Positions 23,191-24,248 of a stretch of 24,248 nucleotides of DNA are shown here, piece after piece. Each line of letters starts with the position of its first letter. Position 1 is the stretch's first letter. The stretch covers positions 1 to 24,248 of the forward strand of contig QHON01000021.1 of assembly GCA_003218815.1 (NCBI GenBank), read 5' to 3'. Origin of the DNA: Verrucomicrobiota bacterium. GTDB lineage: Bacteria > Verrucomicrobiota > Verrucomicrobiia > Chthoniobacterales > UBA10450. The position numbers were made by a program, and so were the translations under genes. Below the pieces are notes generated by a model that saw only the letters and a program-made list of their open reading frames with translations, was not told where the DNA came from and made no database searches.

Positions 23191-24219
23191 TCACTTTAAG
23201 GCGAATTCAGAGAGGTAATACGCGGCAACCGATCCAACGACCTGGAGACTTTGGGCGCTCAGCTTGTCGATCGTGTCGTCGGCCGTATGCCACCAGGCGA
23301 AATCAAAATCAATCATATCGAGAGTGGGAATTCCGATCCTATTCAACGGAGTGTGATCGTCGGTCATTTCGCGGTCGAAGTAGCTGAAATAGTTTCGCAA
23401 TTTCAGCGCCTCCGCCGATGCAAAAATATCTCGCGCCATTTCCACAGGCGAATCTGTTGGCAAAGTGTTGTCTAGAGAACGATCACCTACCATGTCGAAC
23501 AAGATTCCGCCCCGAAATTTTTTGTCCGTTTTGGCATCTGCAAGTTGCCTGGCAAAATAGCGGCTCCCATACAAACCATCGGTCTCCGAAAAATATTCGT
23601 AGGCTTCTTCGCCATCAAAGAACACCAGTTCAACTTTGGCTGCCAGATTCGGATGCTGTCCAAGAACTCTGGCCAATTCCAACAACAATCCAGTGCTCGA
23701 CCCGCCGTCGTTCGCTCCCACGAACCGGATGGTGTCGAACGTCTTTGTGTCATAATGAGAGCACAACAAAAAAGAAGGCGCCGCGCTCCCATGCGCGGGA
23801 AATCGTGCAACGAGATTGACGAATCTTACCTTGCCCCGCGGCGTGTCATCCGTGAATGCCTGCCGTCTTACCTGCCACCCGACCAACCGAAGCTGATTCT
23901 CGATGTAATCCCTGGATTTTTCGATCGCTTCAGATCCAGGCGGACGCGGCCCGAGGTCAACCAGGCGCTGGACATGAGCCAAAGCTTTTTCACCGGAAAA
24001 CTCTTCCCAAATCCTCGGTTGCGACGCTCGCTGCGAATCCGCGCCCAGAGTTAATGCGAGGAAGACAGAGACCGATGAGGCGAGAGCGAAAAGATGCGGT
24101 CGCGGATGTAGCCAGGATCGTCGATCCCGGTGAGGGTCCGATGAGGCGACAGCGAAAAGATGCGGTCGCCGTTGTAGCCGGGATCGTTGATCCCGGTTGG
24201 AGTCGCGCATGTTTCGCAT
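23191..24219 (-). CDS. M28-family zinc metalloenzyme, glutaminyl-cyclase-like
   Basis: The core (from about residue 70 to 342) matches M28 peptidases and the related glutaminyl-peptide cyclotransferases. It shows SHYDTK (154-159), FVGANDGGSSTG (167-177, Zn ligand Asp171), LVFFDGEEAYE (198-208) followed by TDGLYGSRYFA, FDMVGD (241-246), and WWHTADDT (309-316, Zn ligand His311). The FFDGEEA and DGLYGSR pair is closer to glutaminyl cyclases than to aminopeptidases. The hydrophobic segment VSVFLALTLGA (50-60) suggests export. The first about 48 residues come from tandem 66-bp repeats. The start is uncertain: ATGs at 24219 and 24210 both lie in repeat-related DNA, and the frame stays open to the window end, so the gene may begin upstream. 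Confidence 0.85.
   Translation of the reverse strand: MRNMRDSNRDQRSRLQRRPHLFAVASSDPHRDRRSWLHPRPHLFALASSVSVFLALTLGADSQRASQPRIWEEFSGEKALAHVQRLVDLGPRPPGSEAIEKSRDYIENQLRLVGWQVRRQAFTDDTPRGKVRFVNLVARFPAHGSAAPSFLLCSHYDTKTFDTIRFVGANDGGSSTGLLLELARVLGQHPNLAAKVELVFFDGEEAYEYFSETDGLYGSRYFARQLADAKTDKKFRGGILFDMVGDRSLDNTLPTDSPVEMARDIFASAEALKLRNYFSYFDREMTDDHTPLNRIGIPTLDMIDFDFAWWHTADDTIDKLSAQSLQVVGSVAAYYLSEFALK
24072..24203. repeat. Two tandem copies of a 66-bp unit with REP-like palindromes
   Basis: Copies at 24072-24137 and 24138-24203 are closely similar, both opening CCGATGAGGCGA and containing GCGAAAAGATGCGGTCGC. Each carries the GTAGCC(G/A)GGATC-NNN-GATCCCGG palindrome; in copy 2 the arms are 24178-24185 and 24189-24196. 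The same palindrome is duplicated in dnaE2. The period of 66 bp is 22 codons, so the M28 reading frame stays open and gives repeats ending PHLFAVASS and PHLFALASS. Confidence 0.9.
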
Positions 24220-24240
24220 GCCGGCATCATCGATGCCGGC
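24220..24240. repeat. Hairpin next to the 66-bp repeats
   Basis: GCCGGCATC (24220-24228), loop ATC and GATGCCGGC (24232-24240) form a 9-bp stem, followed by TACAGCAA, the same end that borders the dnaE2 doublet. It is probably a diverged member of the same palindrome family. Confidence 0.7.
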
Positions 24241-24248
24241 TACAGCAA

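Noticed and set aside
1..24248. CRISPR arrays, tRNA or rRNA genes, prophage or insertion-sequence transposase genes
   Set aside because: None seen: no regularly spaced direct repeats with unique spacers, no recognisable RNA genes, and no transposase or phage proteins in any convincing frame.

Overview
The window looks like the chromosome of a soil-type member of the Verrucomicrobiota, probably a Chthoniobacterales/Spartobacteria relative. The evidence is a LexA with three operators fitting the Verrucomicrobia consensus TGTTC-N4-GAACA, a GlgE maltosyltransferase, a compact ImuA/ImuB/DnaE2 mutagenesis set, moderately high GC, weak Shine-Dalgarno signals and scattered REP-like palindromes. The placement is inference; no rRNA or tRNA gene is present to fix it.

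Layout. 49-4179 (minus): imuB C-terminal half, then dnaE2, preceded by a LexA operator. 4318-8478 (minus): an MMPL/RND-type exporter downstream of a DinG-family Fe-S helicase. 8503-11562 (plus): LptF/LptG permease, a conserved hypothetical, a DusB-like tRNA dihydrouridine synthase and an ErpA/IscA-type Fe-S carrier, closely packed and probably one operon. 11626-13466 (plus): lexA, imuA and the imuB N-terminal half, with LexA operators before lexA and before imuA. 13467-14156 (minus): aquaporin. 14351-18039 (minus): ExbB/TolQ-like, ExbD/TolR-like and a large periplasmic TPR protein. 18126-20096 (minus): glgE. 20169-20807 (minus): SufR-like HTH regulator. 20970-23008 (minus): a beta-hydroxyacid dehydrogenase overlapping a YgfZ-like protein. 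23191 to about 24219 (minus): M28/glutaminyl-cyclase-like metalloenzyme whose 5' end is built from repeats.

Main observation. ImuB, the catalytically dead Y-family scaffold of the SOS mutasome, is encoded here as two separate genes about 8.8 kb apart on opposite strands. The N-terminal half (173 aa, palm/fingers) follows imuA. The C-terminal half (335 aa, thumb, little finger, clamp-binding motif and C-terminal domain) precedes dnaE2. The cut falls at the palm-to-thumb junction and the halves together have the length of one normal ImuB. Each half lies behind its own LexA operator, and the two operators share an identical 12-bp core including the spacer. Inverting the segment between the halves would restore a continuous lexA-imuA-imuB-dnaE2 cassette, so one inversion with a breakpoint inside imuB is the simplest history. 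Both halves have clean starts and stops and SOS control, so a two-chain ImuB that still works is more likely than a dead gene.

Secondary observations: a REP-like inverted doublet is read in frame inside dnaE2; another repeat-like stretch is read in frame inside the imuB C-terminal half; a 66-bp tandem repeat codes for the N-terminus of the M28 protein; and palindromes sit on the imuA start codon and in the lexA leader.
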